NCBI GenBank assembly: GCA_902784425.1
Contig: CACZUS010000006.1
Location: forward strand, 1 to 63,731
Source: an uncultured Bacteroidales bacterium
GTDB taxonomy: Bacteria; Bacteroidota; Bacteroidia; Bacteroidales; Paludibacteraceae
Reading direction: 5' to 3'
DNA: 63,731 bases
The notes beneath the pieces were generated by a model. That model had not been told where the DNA came from. It did no database searches and saw nothing but the letters and a program-made list of their open reading frames with translations. Each line of letters begins with the position of its first letter. The stretch's first letter is position 1. This document shows, in pieces, positions 29,038-36,934 of the stretch. The translations under genes were made by a program, and so were the position numbers.

Positions 29038-29063
29038 TAGAGACGCACGGCTGTGCGTCTCTA
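29038..29063. terminator. Hairpin between LRR lipoprotein and dnaB
   Basis: Eleven-base perfect arms (TAGAGACGCAC and GTGCGTCTCTA) with the loop GGCT, placed between two convergent genes. It has no T run. The arm core AGAGACGC is the same as in the terminator at 4941. Confidence 0.65.
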
Positions 29064-29106
29064 ATCCTATATATCATGTTTATCTGTGTGCCTTGTGTGA
29101 TTCAGT

Positions 29107-30642
29107 TTAGAACGGAAGAGAGGAAGATCCGTTTCCTTGTGCTAGCGGATCATTGTCGAAGTTGCTGTTGTAGCTGGATTGCGTGGTGTTGAAGGATGAA
29201 ATGTTGTTCATCCGGGAACTTTGCACGCGCGTGCGGGAAAGGTCCGCATCGTCTTCCAAATTTTGGAAACGAGCCAATTCTTTCTTGAATCGTAGTCTCA
29301 CGTCACCCACAGCACCATTTCTGTGTTTAGCGATGATGATTTCTGCTATACCCTCCAAACTTTCACCTGTTACCTTGTCTTCTGTTATTTTGTAGTATTC
29401 AGGACGGTGGATGAACAATACCATATCGGCATCTTGCTCAATGGCTCCCGACTCACGGAGGTCGGCCAATCCCGGACGCTTGTCTTCTGTTTTCTCCACA
29501 CCACGGTTCAACTGCGAAAGTGCAATGATCGGAACATCCAACTCCTTGGCTAATTGCTTGAGCGAACGAGAAATCATACTGACCTCTTGTTCACGGCTGC
29601 CGAATTTCATTCCGCTCGCGTTCATCAATTGAAGGTAGTCGATTATGATGATTTTAACGTTGTGGTCTTTTACTAGACGTCTTGCTTTGGTGTTTAGTTC
29701 CATGATGGAAAGACCCGCAGAATCGTCCAAATAGATAGGAAGATCCTCTAATGTACGAGATCTTTGCATTAACTGCTCCCATTCGTAAGGTTCCAGATTA
29801 CCATTTTTGATCTTCTCGGCAGGGATTTCACATACATTGACCAACAGACGGTTGACCAATTGTACGTTTGCCATTTCTAGGGAGAATAAAGCAATAGGAA
29901 CACCCATTTCCGCCATATTTCTAGCCATAGAGAGCACGAATGCCGTTTTACCCATGGCAGGACGTGCGGCGATGATGATAAGGTCGGAACGTTGCCAACC
30001 GGAAGTCATCTTATCCAATTTGTGGAATCCGCTGGAGATACCACTCAATCCATCCGTTCTTCTGGATGCTTCTTCTATTCGTCCGATTGCTTCTTGTATA
30101 ACAGGAGGGATCGGCACGAAATCTTTTTTCAAACTGTTATTGGAGATTTTGAACAACTCGCTTTCCGCTTTCTGTACGATATCGTCTACATCTGTTTTCT
30201 CGTCGTAGGCTAGTTTTTGAATTTCTGTTGAGAAGTTGATGAGTTGACGCGCCAAAGATTTCTGTGCTAGAATTCTGGCATGATATTCAATATGAACAGA
30301 GGATGAGACACCAGCTGTTAGTTTCACAATTTGATAGGCACCACCCACTTCATCCAGTTTGCCTTGCTGCTGAAGTTTGTTCTGAACCGTAAGCATATCG
30401 ATTGGCTCTTGCTTTATGGCTAATTCGGTGATGGCTTCGAAGATGGTTCTGTTTGCATCTTTATAGAAACATTCCGGTTTGAGAATTTCACATACCAAAC
30501 TATATGCGTCTTTCTCCAACATGAGTGCTCCTAGTACGGCATCTTCCAAATCGACTGCCTGAGGTGGCAGTTTAGCGTAGCTGGTTTCTTTCTCTTTCCG
30601 AAAGATTCGTCTGTGGCTGTTATTCGTTGCCTCGTTCTCCAT
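29107..30642 (-). CDS. dnaB: Replicative DNA helicase
   Basis: DnaB is the hexameric 5'-3' helicase of the replication fork. The 511-residue protein has the helical N-terminal domain (AVLGALMLEKDAY, about 33-130) and the RecA-like domain with Walker A ARPAMGKTA (226-234), SLEM, and the KIIIIDYLQLM Walker B block. The basic GAVGDVRLRF near the end and a Ser/Asn-rich tail are normal. No intein is present. A -7 box TAAATTTG on the minus strand (30674-30681) lies 32 bases before the start. Confidence 0.97.
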   Translation of the reverse strand: MENEATNNSHRRIFRKEKETSYAKLPPQAVDLEDAVLGALMLEKDAYSLVCEILKPECFYKDANRTIFEAITELAIKQEPIDMLTVQNKLQQQGKLDEVGGAYQIVKLTAGVSSSVHIEYHARILAQKSLARQLINFSTEIQKLAYDEKTDVDDIVQKAESELFKISNNSLKKDFVPIPPVIQEAIGRIEEASRRTDGLSGISSGFHKLDKMTSGWQRSDLIIIAARPAMGKTAFVLSMARNMAEMGVPIALFSLEMANVQLVNRLLVNVCEIPAEKIKNGNLEPYEWEQLMQRSRTLEDLPIYLDDSAGLSIMELNTKARRLVKDHNVKIIIIDYLQLMNASGMKFGSREQEVSMISRSLKQLAKELDVPIIALSQLNRGVEKTEDKRPGLADLRESGAIEQDADMVLFIHRPEYYKITEDKVTGESLEGIAEIIIAKHRNGAVGDVRLRFKKELARFQNLEDDADLSRTRVQSSRMNNISSFNTTQSSYNSNFDNDPLAQGNGSSSLPF

Positions 30643-30673
30643 ATTTATTTATTCCTTGATTAGTTTCCGAACG

Positions 30674-30681
30674 CAAATTTA
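30674..30681 (-). promoter_or_regulatory. Likely -7 box for dnaB
   Basis: TAAATTTG on the minus strand, 32 bases before the dnaB ATG; no clear -33 box. Confidence 0.4.
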
Positions 30682-30924
30682 ATTCTTTCCATCGTTCAAC
30701 TCTCTTTTTATCCGTCTTTGTTTTAAACGAGTTTTTAACATTGTTATAAAGAAGGAGGAACGGTGCTTATGCTTCTGTTACATTTTATAGGATTCACCTA
30801 AATTTAAAGTTTGAAATTTAATAGGGGAAAATGAATTTTTTCGAATCACTTTGAAGTGCAAAATAGAGATGAAGATTATCCAAAAAGATGATTTGTTTGT
30901 TGTGAAAAACATATGAAGTTTTCA

Positions 30925-30957
30925 AAAACGGGAAACTTTTTGAAATTGTTAATAACT
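30925..30957 (+). repeat. 33-base direct repeat upstream of nrdJ, copy 1
   Basis: Begins AAAACGGGAAAC and ends TTGTTAATAACT. It matches copy 2 at 32 of 33 positions (G instead of A at position 18). Both lie between dnaB and nrdJ. Confidence 0.9.
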
Positions 30958-30990
30958 TTATTTGGTTGATATATAGAGTTTTAGTTAAAT

Positions 30991-31023
30991 AAAACGGGAA
31001 ACTTTTTAAAATTGTTAATAACT
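30991..31023 (+). repeat. 33-base direct repeat upstream of nrdJ, copy 2
   Basis: Second copy, 66 bases start to start from the first, ending 109 bases before the nrdJ ATG. An ATATxxAGTTTT-like segment also precedes both copies, so the similarity may be longer with a gap. Confidence 0.9.
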
Positions 31024-31132
31024 ATTTGTTTGTTTTTTTTGCTATTTTTGAAATGCTAATTAATATTGCAATGCGAAAGAAAAATAGTCGCATATTAATT
31101 AATGAAATTGAGTAAAAAACAGAAAAACATTA

Positions 31133-33673
31133 ATGGATGGTCAAGTGTATACATACGAGGAGGCATACGATGCTTCGTTGTTGTATTTCAAAGGTGATGC
31201 GCTTGCTGCTCGTATGTGGGTAGGTAAGTATGCTTTGAAAGATTCACTTGGTAACATTTTTGAGAAGGATCCAGATGATATGCATAGGAGGATGGCGAAT
31301 GAAATCGCTAGAATAGAGGATAAGTACTCCAATCCTATGTCGGCTACGGAGATTTTCGGTTTATTTAGCAGATTTCGTTATTTGATACCTCAGGGCAGTT
31401 TAATGTCGGGTCTCGGAAATAAGTATCAGACAGTTTCACTATCCAATAATTTTGTGGTAGGAAGAGAGGAAGATACTGAATCATATGGGGCCATTATAAA
31501 GAGCGATGAGGAACAGATACAGTTGATGAAGCGTGGCGGTGGAGTAGGACATGATATGTCGGGTCTGTTTCCGCGTGGAATGAGAGTGAAAAATTCCACA
31601 TTGACGTCTGTCGGCCTGCCCCCCTTTATGGAACGTTATTCCAATTCTACTCGAGAGGTGGAGCAAAAAGGGAGAAGAGGATTATTAGGATTGAGTGTCT
31701 CAATTAAACATCCAGATGTGGAAGCATTTATTGAGGCAAAAGTGACAGAGAGAAGAGTGAACAGCGTTGATGTCGCTGTTCGTATTGATGATGAGTTTAT
31801 GAAAAGTGCCGAGAGAGGCACTCCCTATATACAACGTTTTCCGGTAGAGTCGGATTACACAAACATAAAAAAAGAGGTGTCGGCTTCAGCATTGAAGAAG
31901 AAAATCATTCATTCGTTATGGAAAACGTCGGAACTGGGAATTTTATTTTGGGATACAATCATTAGAGAGTCTGTTTCTGACTGCTATGCAGACGTGGGTT
32001 TTAAAACCGTTTCTGTAAGTCCGTGTGGAGGTGTTCCTCTTTGCTCGTATGATAGTTGCCGACTTATGGCGATTAATCTATATTCTTATGTGAAGAATCC
32101 TTTCGAGCGTGATGCGCAGTTTGATTTTGACCTTTTACGTCAGCATGTTCGCAAGATGCAAAGGGTGATGGATGATGTTGTGGATTTGGAAATAGAGGCG
32201 ATTGATCGAATATTAAAGGAGGTCGACGCTGATTCTGAATCGAATGAAGTGAAACAAACAGAACGCCTTTTGTGGGATAAGCTAAAGGAAAGGTTGATTA
32301 AAGGTCGTCGCACTGGCTTGAGTACCACTGCGGAGGGGGATATGTTGGCAGCAATGGGACTTACTTATGGAACGCCTGAAGCCATCTACTTCTCAGAACA
32401 AGTACACCAGACGATTGCTTTGGAAACATACCGTTCTTCGGTGGATTTGGCAGTGGAGCGTGGTGCTTTCTCTATGTATGATGCAGATAAGGAGATTACG
32501 AATCCGTTTGTCAACAGAATAAAAATGGCTGATTCTGCGTTATATGATAGAATGACAAAGGTCGGAAGACGAAATGTAGCCTGCTTAACGATTTCACCAA
32601 CGGGTGTAACTAGTTTTATGAGTCAAACCACGCCAGGAATAGAACCTGTCTACATGCCAGTTGAGAAAAGACGATGCAAGGTGAATCCGAATGATTCAAA
32701 TGTTCATGTGGATTTTGTTGATGAGGCAGGTGAATCGTATGAGGAACATATTGTATATCACCCTAAGTTCTTAACGTGGATGCAAACGAAGGGATATGAT
32801 GAGAAAAATCATTATACTCAAACTGAGTTGGATCATATGGTGATGGAATCTCCTTATTATAAGGCTTCTGCAAAGGATGTCGATTGGATGAATAAGGTGC
32901 GAATGCAGGGGCGAATACAAAAATGGATAGACCATTCGATTCAGATGACCATCCAAGTGCCAGAGAATGTAACCGAGGAGATGATTTCCCACTTATTCGA
33001 TGAGGCATGGCGATGCGGATGCAAAAGTCTGTCGATTTATCGTGAAGGCTCTTGCCCTGATGGAACAGAATCGTTTGATCCTTCGGAAAGAAAATCGGGT
33101 GGCTCCGAAAAATCATTCCATGTGGAACCTCGTCCAAAAGAATTGGAGGCAGATGTTGTTCGCTTTCAGAATAACAAAGAAAAATGGATTGCTTTTGTGG
33201 GCTTGTTGAATGGACGTCCCTACGAGATTTTCACAGGATTGGCTGATGATGAGGATGGATTACTGATTCCTAAGACTGTTGATAGTGGTAGAATCGTCAG
33301 GAATTTTGATGAAAAGACAGGTCGAAGCAGATATGATTTTCAATACTCTAACAGACGAGGTTACAAAACGACGATTGAAGGATTGTCTTATAAATTTAAT
33401 CCAGAGTATTGGAATTATGCCAAATTGATTTCAGGTGTGCTTCGTTATGGAATGCCTTTGGATCAGGTGGTGAAGTTGGTTGGAGGATTGCAATTGAATA
33501 GTGAAACCATCAACAATTGGAAGATTGGTGTTGAACGTTCTTTGAAGAAATATATCCCGAATGGGACAGAACAGAAAGGAATTGTCTGCGAGAAATGCGG
33601 TCAGACTACAGTTCGAAATCAGGAAGGTTGTCTCATATGCGCTAATTGCGGATTTTCCAAATATGAATTTTGA
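31133..33673 (+). CDS. nrdJ: Adenosylcobalamin-dependent ribonucleotide reductase (class II), atypical active site
   Basis: An 846-residue class II reductase, which makes deoxyribonucleotides with vitamin B12. Family blocks seen in order: LMKRGGGVGHDMSG, RYSNSTREVEQKGRRG, SVSIKHPDVE, YDSCRLMAINLYSYV, RRTGLSTTAEGDMLAAMGL, RRNVACLTISPTGVTS and TTPGIEPVYMP. The C-terminus has the YEIFTGL block and a zinc ribbon (CEKCG...CANCG). The catalytic loop, normally N-P-C-G-E, reads S-P-C-G-G at residues 296-300. The radical Cys 298 is kept, but the Asn and Glu partners are gone. At residues 103-107 the sequence is LSNNF, where the redox Cys of many reductases stands; I believe this is common in Bacteroidetes. 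Function may be changed or lost. Confidence 0.9.
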   Translation: MDGQVYTYEEAYDASLLYFKGDALAARMWVGKYALKDSLGNIFEKDPDDMHRRMANEIARIEDKYSNPMSATEIFGLFSRFRYLIPQGSLMSGLGNKYQTVSLSNNFVVGREEDTESYGAIIKSDEEQIQLMKRGGGVGHDMSGLFPRGMRVKNSTLTSVGLPPFMERYSNSTREVEQKGRRGLLGLSVSIKHPDVEAFIEAKVTERRVNSVDVAVRIDDEFMKSAERGTPYIQRFPVESDYTNIKKEVSASALKKKIIHSLWKTSELGILFWDTIIRESVSDCYADVGFKTVSVSPCGGVPLCSYDSCRLMAINLYSYVKNPFERDAQFDFDLLRQHVRKMQRVMDDVVDLEIEAIDRILKEVDADSESNEVKQTERLLWDKLKERLIKGRRTGLSTTAEGDMLAAMGLTYGTPEAIYFSEQVHQTIALETYRSSVDLAVERGAFSMYDADKEITNPFVNRIKMADSALYDRMTKVGRRNVACLTISPTGVTSFMSQTTPGIEPVYMPVEKRRCKVNPNDSNVHVDFVDEAGESYEEHIVYHPKFLTWMQTKGYDEKNHYTQTELDHMVMESPYYKASAKDVDWMNKVRMQGRIQKWIDHSIQMTIQVPENVTEEMISHLFDEAWRCGCKSLSIYREGSCPDGTESFDPSERKSGGSEKSFHVEPRPKELEADVVRFQNNKEKWIAFVGLLNGRPYEIFTGLADDEDGLLIPKTVDSGRIVRNFDEKTGRSRYDFQYSNRRGYKTTIEGLSYKFNPEYWNYAKLISGVLRYGMPLDQVVKLVGGLQLNSETINNWKIGVERSLKKYIPNGTEQKGIVCEKCGQTTVRNQEGCLICANCGFSKYEF

Positions 33674-33773
33674 TTTAGATTATAATACCAGAAAGTAAAA
33701 ATATAAGGTTTAGATTATGAGTTTTATGCAATACTTTGTTTCATAATTAATATGTTTTTTTGATTTGCAGTGT

Positions 33774-33811
33774 GAAGGTCTCCGGTGTGATACCGCAGGC
33801 CTTCTTTTTTT
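33774..33811 (+). terminator. Terminator after nrdJ
   Basis: A hairpin with outer arms GAAGG and CCTTC, inner CGGT and ACCG, one G-T pair and one mismatch between, followed by seven T. It lies about 100 bases after the nrdJ stop and 60 before the convergent aroE end. Confidence 0.8.
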
Positions 33812-33869
33812 ATGCGTCACGAAGTGCAAAGAAAAAGTTTTTTATAAATCAAACCAAATTTTATTTGAC

Positions 33870-34607
33870 TTATTTATTCCAGATTTTCCAAGAAGCGATG
33901 GCTTGACCATAGAGCATCTCCAAACCGTTTTTAACGGTGGCACCCTGTTTTTGTCCTAACTGACAGAATAATGTGTTGGTTGGATTATACACTAAATCAA
34001 ATAGATAGTGATTGTGAGTCAATAAGTTATATGGTAGATTGGGTGCAGTGTCTATGTTGGGAAACATGCCGGCAGGGGAACAATTGACGATTAAAAGATA
34101 ATCGGAAAGTATCTCTTCGTTGATTTCTTCGTAGCATAGCATATCCTCTTTTTTCGTTCTTGATACCATTTTGGTTTCGATATTCAATTGATGAAGAGCA
34201 TAGACGATGGCTTTGGATGCGCCTCCTGTCCCGAGAATCAGGGCTTTTTTATGGCAAGGTTTCAGATCAGGAACCAAAGAATCTCTGAATCCGATGATGT
34301 CCGTATTATATCCACAGAGGGATAAAGAGCCGTTCTCTCTGCAGAATTTGATGGTGTTGACGGCACCAATTGCTTCAGCAGTAGAGTCCATTTTGTCCAA
34401 AAAAGGAATAACCTGTTCTTTGTACGGAATTGTCACGTTAAGACCATAAAGTTCGTTCTCTTTGATGAGCTTTTGAAAATCTTTGATATCGCTTAGCTCA
34501 AACAAATCATATTGAGCGTCAATGTTTTCGTTTTGAAATTTCTCAGTGAAGAATTTTTTGGAAAAAGAGTGTTTCAGTGTTTTCCCAATGAGACCGAATT
34601 GTTGCAT
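33870..34607 (-). CDS. aroE: Shikimate dehydrogenase
   Basis: AroE reduces 3-dehydroshikimate to shikimate in the aromatic amino acid pathway. The 245-residue protein has the start FGLIGKTLKHSFSKKFF (shikimate-binding Ser pair), NVTIPYKEQVIPFLD with the catalytic Lys, GAVNTI, GYNTDIIGF with the catalytic Asp, the NADP loop LILGTGGASKAI and the NGLEMLYGQA end. It begins one base after the stop of the lipoprotein gene upstream on the same strand, so it is the third gene of a tightly packed operon with two genes of other roles. Confidence 0.96.
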   Translation of the reverse strand: MQQFGLIGKTLKHSFSKKFFTEKFQNENIDAQYDLFELSDIKDFQKLIKENELYGLNVTIPYKEQVIPFLDKMDSTAEAIGAVNTIKFCRENGSLSLCGYNTDIIGFRDSLVPDLKPCHKKALILGTGGASKAIVYALHQLNIETKMVSRTKKEDMLCYEEINEEILSDYLLIVNCSPAGMFPNIDTAPNLPYNLLTHNHYLFDLVYNPTNTLFCQLGQKQGATVKNGLEMLYGQAIASWKIWNK

Positions 34608-34608
34608 A

Positions 34609-35334
34609 CTAGTTGAATATTAAATCAGAAACAGTAAGGTAACACGTGTCTTTATCAGTTCTGAAAAAAGAGGTGTCTTTTGACATTTTCAATGCTTTAG
34701 ATTTTCCGTTGTGACGGATGTTTAGCGCTGTCAGCCATTTGAGTTTTTGAATTTTGTATTTAGGTAAGTCTTTTAGACTCTCGTCATAGGTGTATATATC
34801 GGTACTTCCGATGATGTAAGATCCTTGTCCGATGAGGGTGTCATGAGCTCTTCCTCTTGAGGTGATATCAGAGATGACGAACAACGTGTCATCGAAGGTG
34901 TTAGAGATGACGTATGTGTAATTGTTCTGTTTAGATAGCATGATTAAAGAATCTTCCACTACTAGTTTGTAGTTCCCTACGCCGTTGATATCTTCAGGAC
35001 CTTCCCATGATCTTCTGTAGGCTAATTCTTCTGAGATATGAGATGAGTCGTGAGAGAAGATTTGTAGCGTTTTGATTTTGTATAATGAGACGCTTGTTTC
35101 GATGTCCCACACATCTTCTCCGGTCACATCCATTCTGTTGGCAAGTTTCAGCACGTCTCCATAAGTTAGTATAACGGTGTCGGCTTTCTCGTCGGTCACT
35201 TGATACACCACCGTTATGGGGGAGTAGGTCTCTGCCTTGTTGATGAGGGTGTATGAGTAGTCGTGATTTTCCGATTTACATGCATTTAGCAGTAAGAGAC
35301 CAATCAGTATGTGGAATATATTTCTCATTTTCAT
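34609..35334 (-). CDS. Lipoprotein of unknown function
   Basis: A 241-residue lipoprotein, lipobox LLLLNAC. I do not recognise a domain. The mature part shows many Thr, Ser and Tyr with beta-strand-like alternation. The ATG at 35334 overlaps the stop of the TPR gene in an ATGA arrangement; a second ATG two codons on is equally possible. A longer frame further upstream lies inside the TPR gene and is rejected. Position between a TPR gene and aroE suggests co-expression but gives no clue to function. Confidence 0.8.
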   Translation of the reverse strand: MKMRNIFHILIGLLLLNACKSENHDYSYTLINKAETYSPITVVYQVTDEKADTVILTYGDVLKLANRMDVTGEDVWDIETSVSLYKIKTLQIFSHDSSHISEELAYRRSWEGPEDINGVGNYKLVVEDSLIMLSKQNNYTYVISNTFDDTLFVISDITSRGRAHDTLIGQGSYIIGSTDIYTYDESLKDLPKYKIQKLKWLTALNIRHNGKSKALKMSKDTSFFRTDKDTCYLTVSDLIFN

Positions 35335-36728
35335 TTCAAAGGGGAAAAGGATTTGAACAACGTGTTGCGTTTTGCATCTGGACAGATGTCGTAGAAGACG
35401 TTGATGCTGTTTTCGTTTTCTGTGCAAGCCTGTTTCAGCAGAGAAATTGCTTTCTCGAAATCGCCTAGCTTGTAGTAGGTGAGAGAGAGGTACAATTTGA
35501 TATCCTCTGCTTCAGGGTTGATGCTATAAGCTTTGTCAAGATATAATTTAGCGGTGGAGTAGTTCTGATTGTCGAAATATATGTTTCCTATGGCGATATA
35601 GGCAATGGTCTGTTTACTGTCCAGTTGAATGGCTTTCTTATAGCTGTCAATAGCGTCGTCTTTGCGATTTAGATTGACAAAAGCTTCAGCCTTGTAGACG
35701 TGGAAGATAGCCTTCTCTGGGTCGCGAATAATTGCTTCGTTGATCCAATTGAGGGCCTCTTCATAGTTTCCCATATCGATGTTGGCGATACAGAGGTTGC
35801 TCATTATGATTGTATCATCAGCATTTAGGTTGAGTGCTCTTGAATAGGCATTGATGGCCTCTTGGTATTGCCCCATGTTTTCGTAGCAATCACCAATATT
35901 AGCGTAGCAGTCGGAACTTTCCCCTATAAGGTCGTTGAATTCTTCGTACACTTCAATTGCGTCGGAGAATTTGTTGGCACAGAACAGACTATTGCCCTTT
36001 AGAAACAGAGCTTGTGTCTGTTGCGGGTCGATGGTGTAGGCATAGTCATATGCTTCTGCGGCTTTTTCAAAGTTTTCCATATTGAAGTAGATGTTGCCTA
36101 AGGTGACCCATGTCTGTTTGGAGTAAGGATTGATATCCAACACTTTCTCGTAGATTTGTATGGCGAGATCATATTGGTTGCATAGTTCGTGCACGAAACC
36201 TAATTCAGATAGTGCTTCTTCGCTCTCTTTGTTGAGGCGAATGGCTTCTGAAAGGTATTTCTTTGCCAGAGAAAACATATTAACGGCGCGGTAAGCCACA
36301 CCGATTTCAATAAGGGTGGCATCCAAGTCTGAGTCATCCAGTTGGATGGCTTTTTGGAACACTTCGGCGGCATCGGCTTTCTTATCTGTGTGAAGAAGTA
36401 TTTTCCCCTTTGTGAGTAGAACGTCAATGTTTTGTCTGTCGATGTTTAAAGCCTTTTCAACAATAACAAGTGCTTTGTCGAAGAGACCTTCGGCAGCGAG
36501 TAGTCTTGCACGGCAATCCATGATGTCGACGGAGAAGGTGTGCTGAGCTTCCGCATACTGAAGAACTTTCTCGCAAGTGTCATTATCCTCGTTGTCTATG
36601 TAATAATCGAAGATTGTGATGTATTCATCCTCATCGAAATAGCATGTAGATCCCTCTTTCAAGCATTGCTCGAAACGAGATACAAGATTTTTTTCTTCTT
36701 CCGAATATGATGAATCGTCGAATATCAT
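35331..36728 (-). CDS. Tetratricopeptide repeat protein
   Basis: A 465-residue protein with no signal peptide, made almost wholly of TPR units (about ten, from residue 60 to 440). Clear examples are WVTLGNIYFNMENFEKAAEAY, IGDCYENMGQYQEAINAYSR (split by position) and IAIGNIYFDNQNYSTAKLYL. The N-terminus is acidic. TPR proteins are scaffolds, so no reaction is assigned. It is the first gene of an operon with the lipoprotein and aroE. A -7 box TATTTTTG on the minus strand (36750-36757) lies 22 bases before the start. Confidence 0.9.
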   Translation of the reverse strand: MIFDDSSYSEEEKNLVSRFEQCLKEGSTCYFDEDEYITIFDYYIDNEDNDTCEKVLQYAEAQHTFSVDIMDCRARLLAAEGLFDKALVIVEKALNIDRQNIDVLLTKGKILLHTDKKADAAEVFQKAIQLDDSDLDATLIEIGVAYRAVNMFSLAKKYLSEAIRLNKESEEALSELGFVHELCNQYDLAIQIYEKVLDINPYSKQTWVTLGNIYFNMENFEKAAEAYDYAYTIDPQQTQALFLKGNSLFCANKFSDAIEVYEEFNDLIGESSDCYANIGDCYENMGQYQEAINAYSRALNLNADDTIIMSNLCIANIDMGNYEEALNWINEAIIRDPEKAIFHVYKAEAFVNLNRKDDAIDSYKKAIQLDSKQTIAYIAIGNIYFDNQNYSTAKLYLDKAYSINPEAEDIKLYLSLTYYKLGDFEKAISLLKQACTENENSINVFYDICPDAKRNTLFKSFSPLK

Positions 36729-36749
36729 ATAGTTAAAAATTTAATTATA

Positions 36750-36757
36750 CAAAAATA
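36750..36757 (-). promoter_or_regulatory. Likely -7 box for the TPR-lipoprotein-aroE operon
   Basis: TATTTTTG on the minus strand, 22 bases before the TPR gene start, no clear -33 box. Confidence 0.4.
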
Positions 36758-36882
36758 TTGTATTGCTTTGAGATGTATTCTTTTTTTCGTTGGAATTTAT
36801 TAACAATGTGATAGCCAGTATAAAATTTGAGTAGGAATAAGTTTTCTTTCCTTTTTTCCTTTTTTTGTAATTAAAAAAATCG

Positions 36883-36890
36883 TAGTTTTG
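36883..36890 (+). promoter_or_regulatory. Likely -7 box for the SUMF1-domain gene
   Basis: TAGTTTTG, 45 bases before the ATG. A T-rich tract stands where the -33 box is expected (TTTT, three of four). Confidence 0.45.
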
Positions 36891-36934
36891 TACAATTTTG
36901 AAAATTATAAATTAAAAACATAAAAATAATATTC

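Larger units (their letters stand above)
30643..31132. other. Intergenic region dnaB / nrdJ
   Basis: 490 AT-rich bases between divergent genes. They contain the dnaB -7 box and the two 33-base direct repeats. A search by eye for a cobalamin riboswitch (B12 box) found none. No open frame of note. Confidence 0.6.

Noticed and set aside
30643-31132. Replication origin between dnaB and nrdJ
   Set aside because: The TTGTTAATAACT ends of the repeats only loosely resemble DnaA boxes (about two mismatches) and there are only two; dnaA is not here.
30643-31132. Cobalamin riboswitch before the B12-dependent reductase
   Set aside because: I could not find a B12 box or a matching fold by eye.
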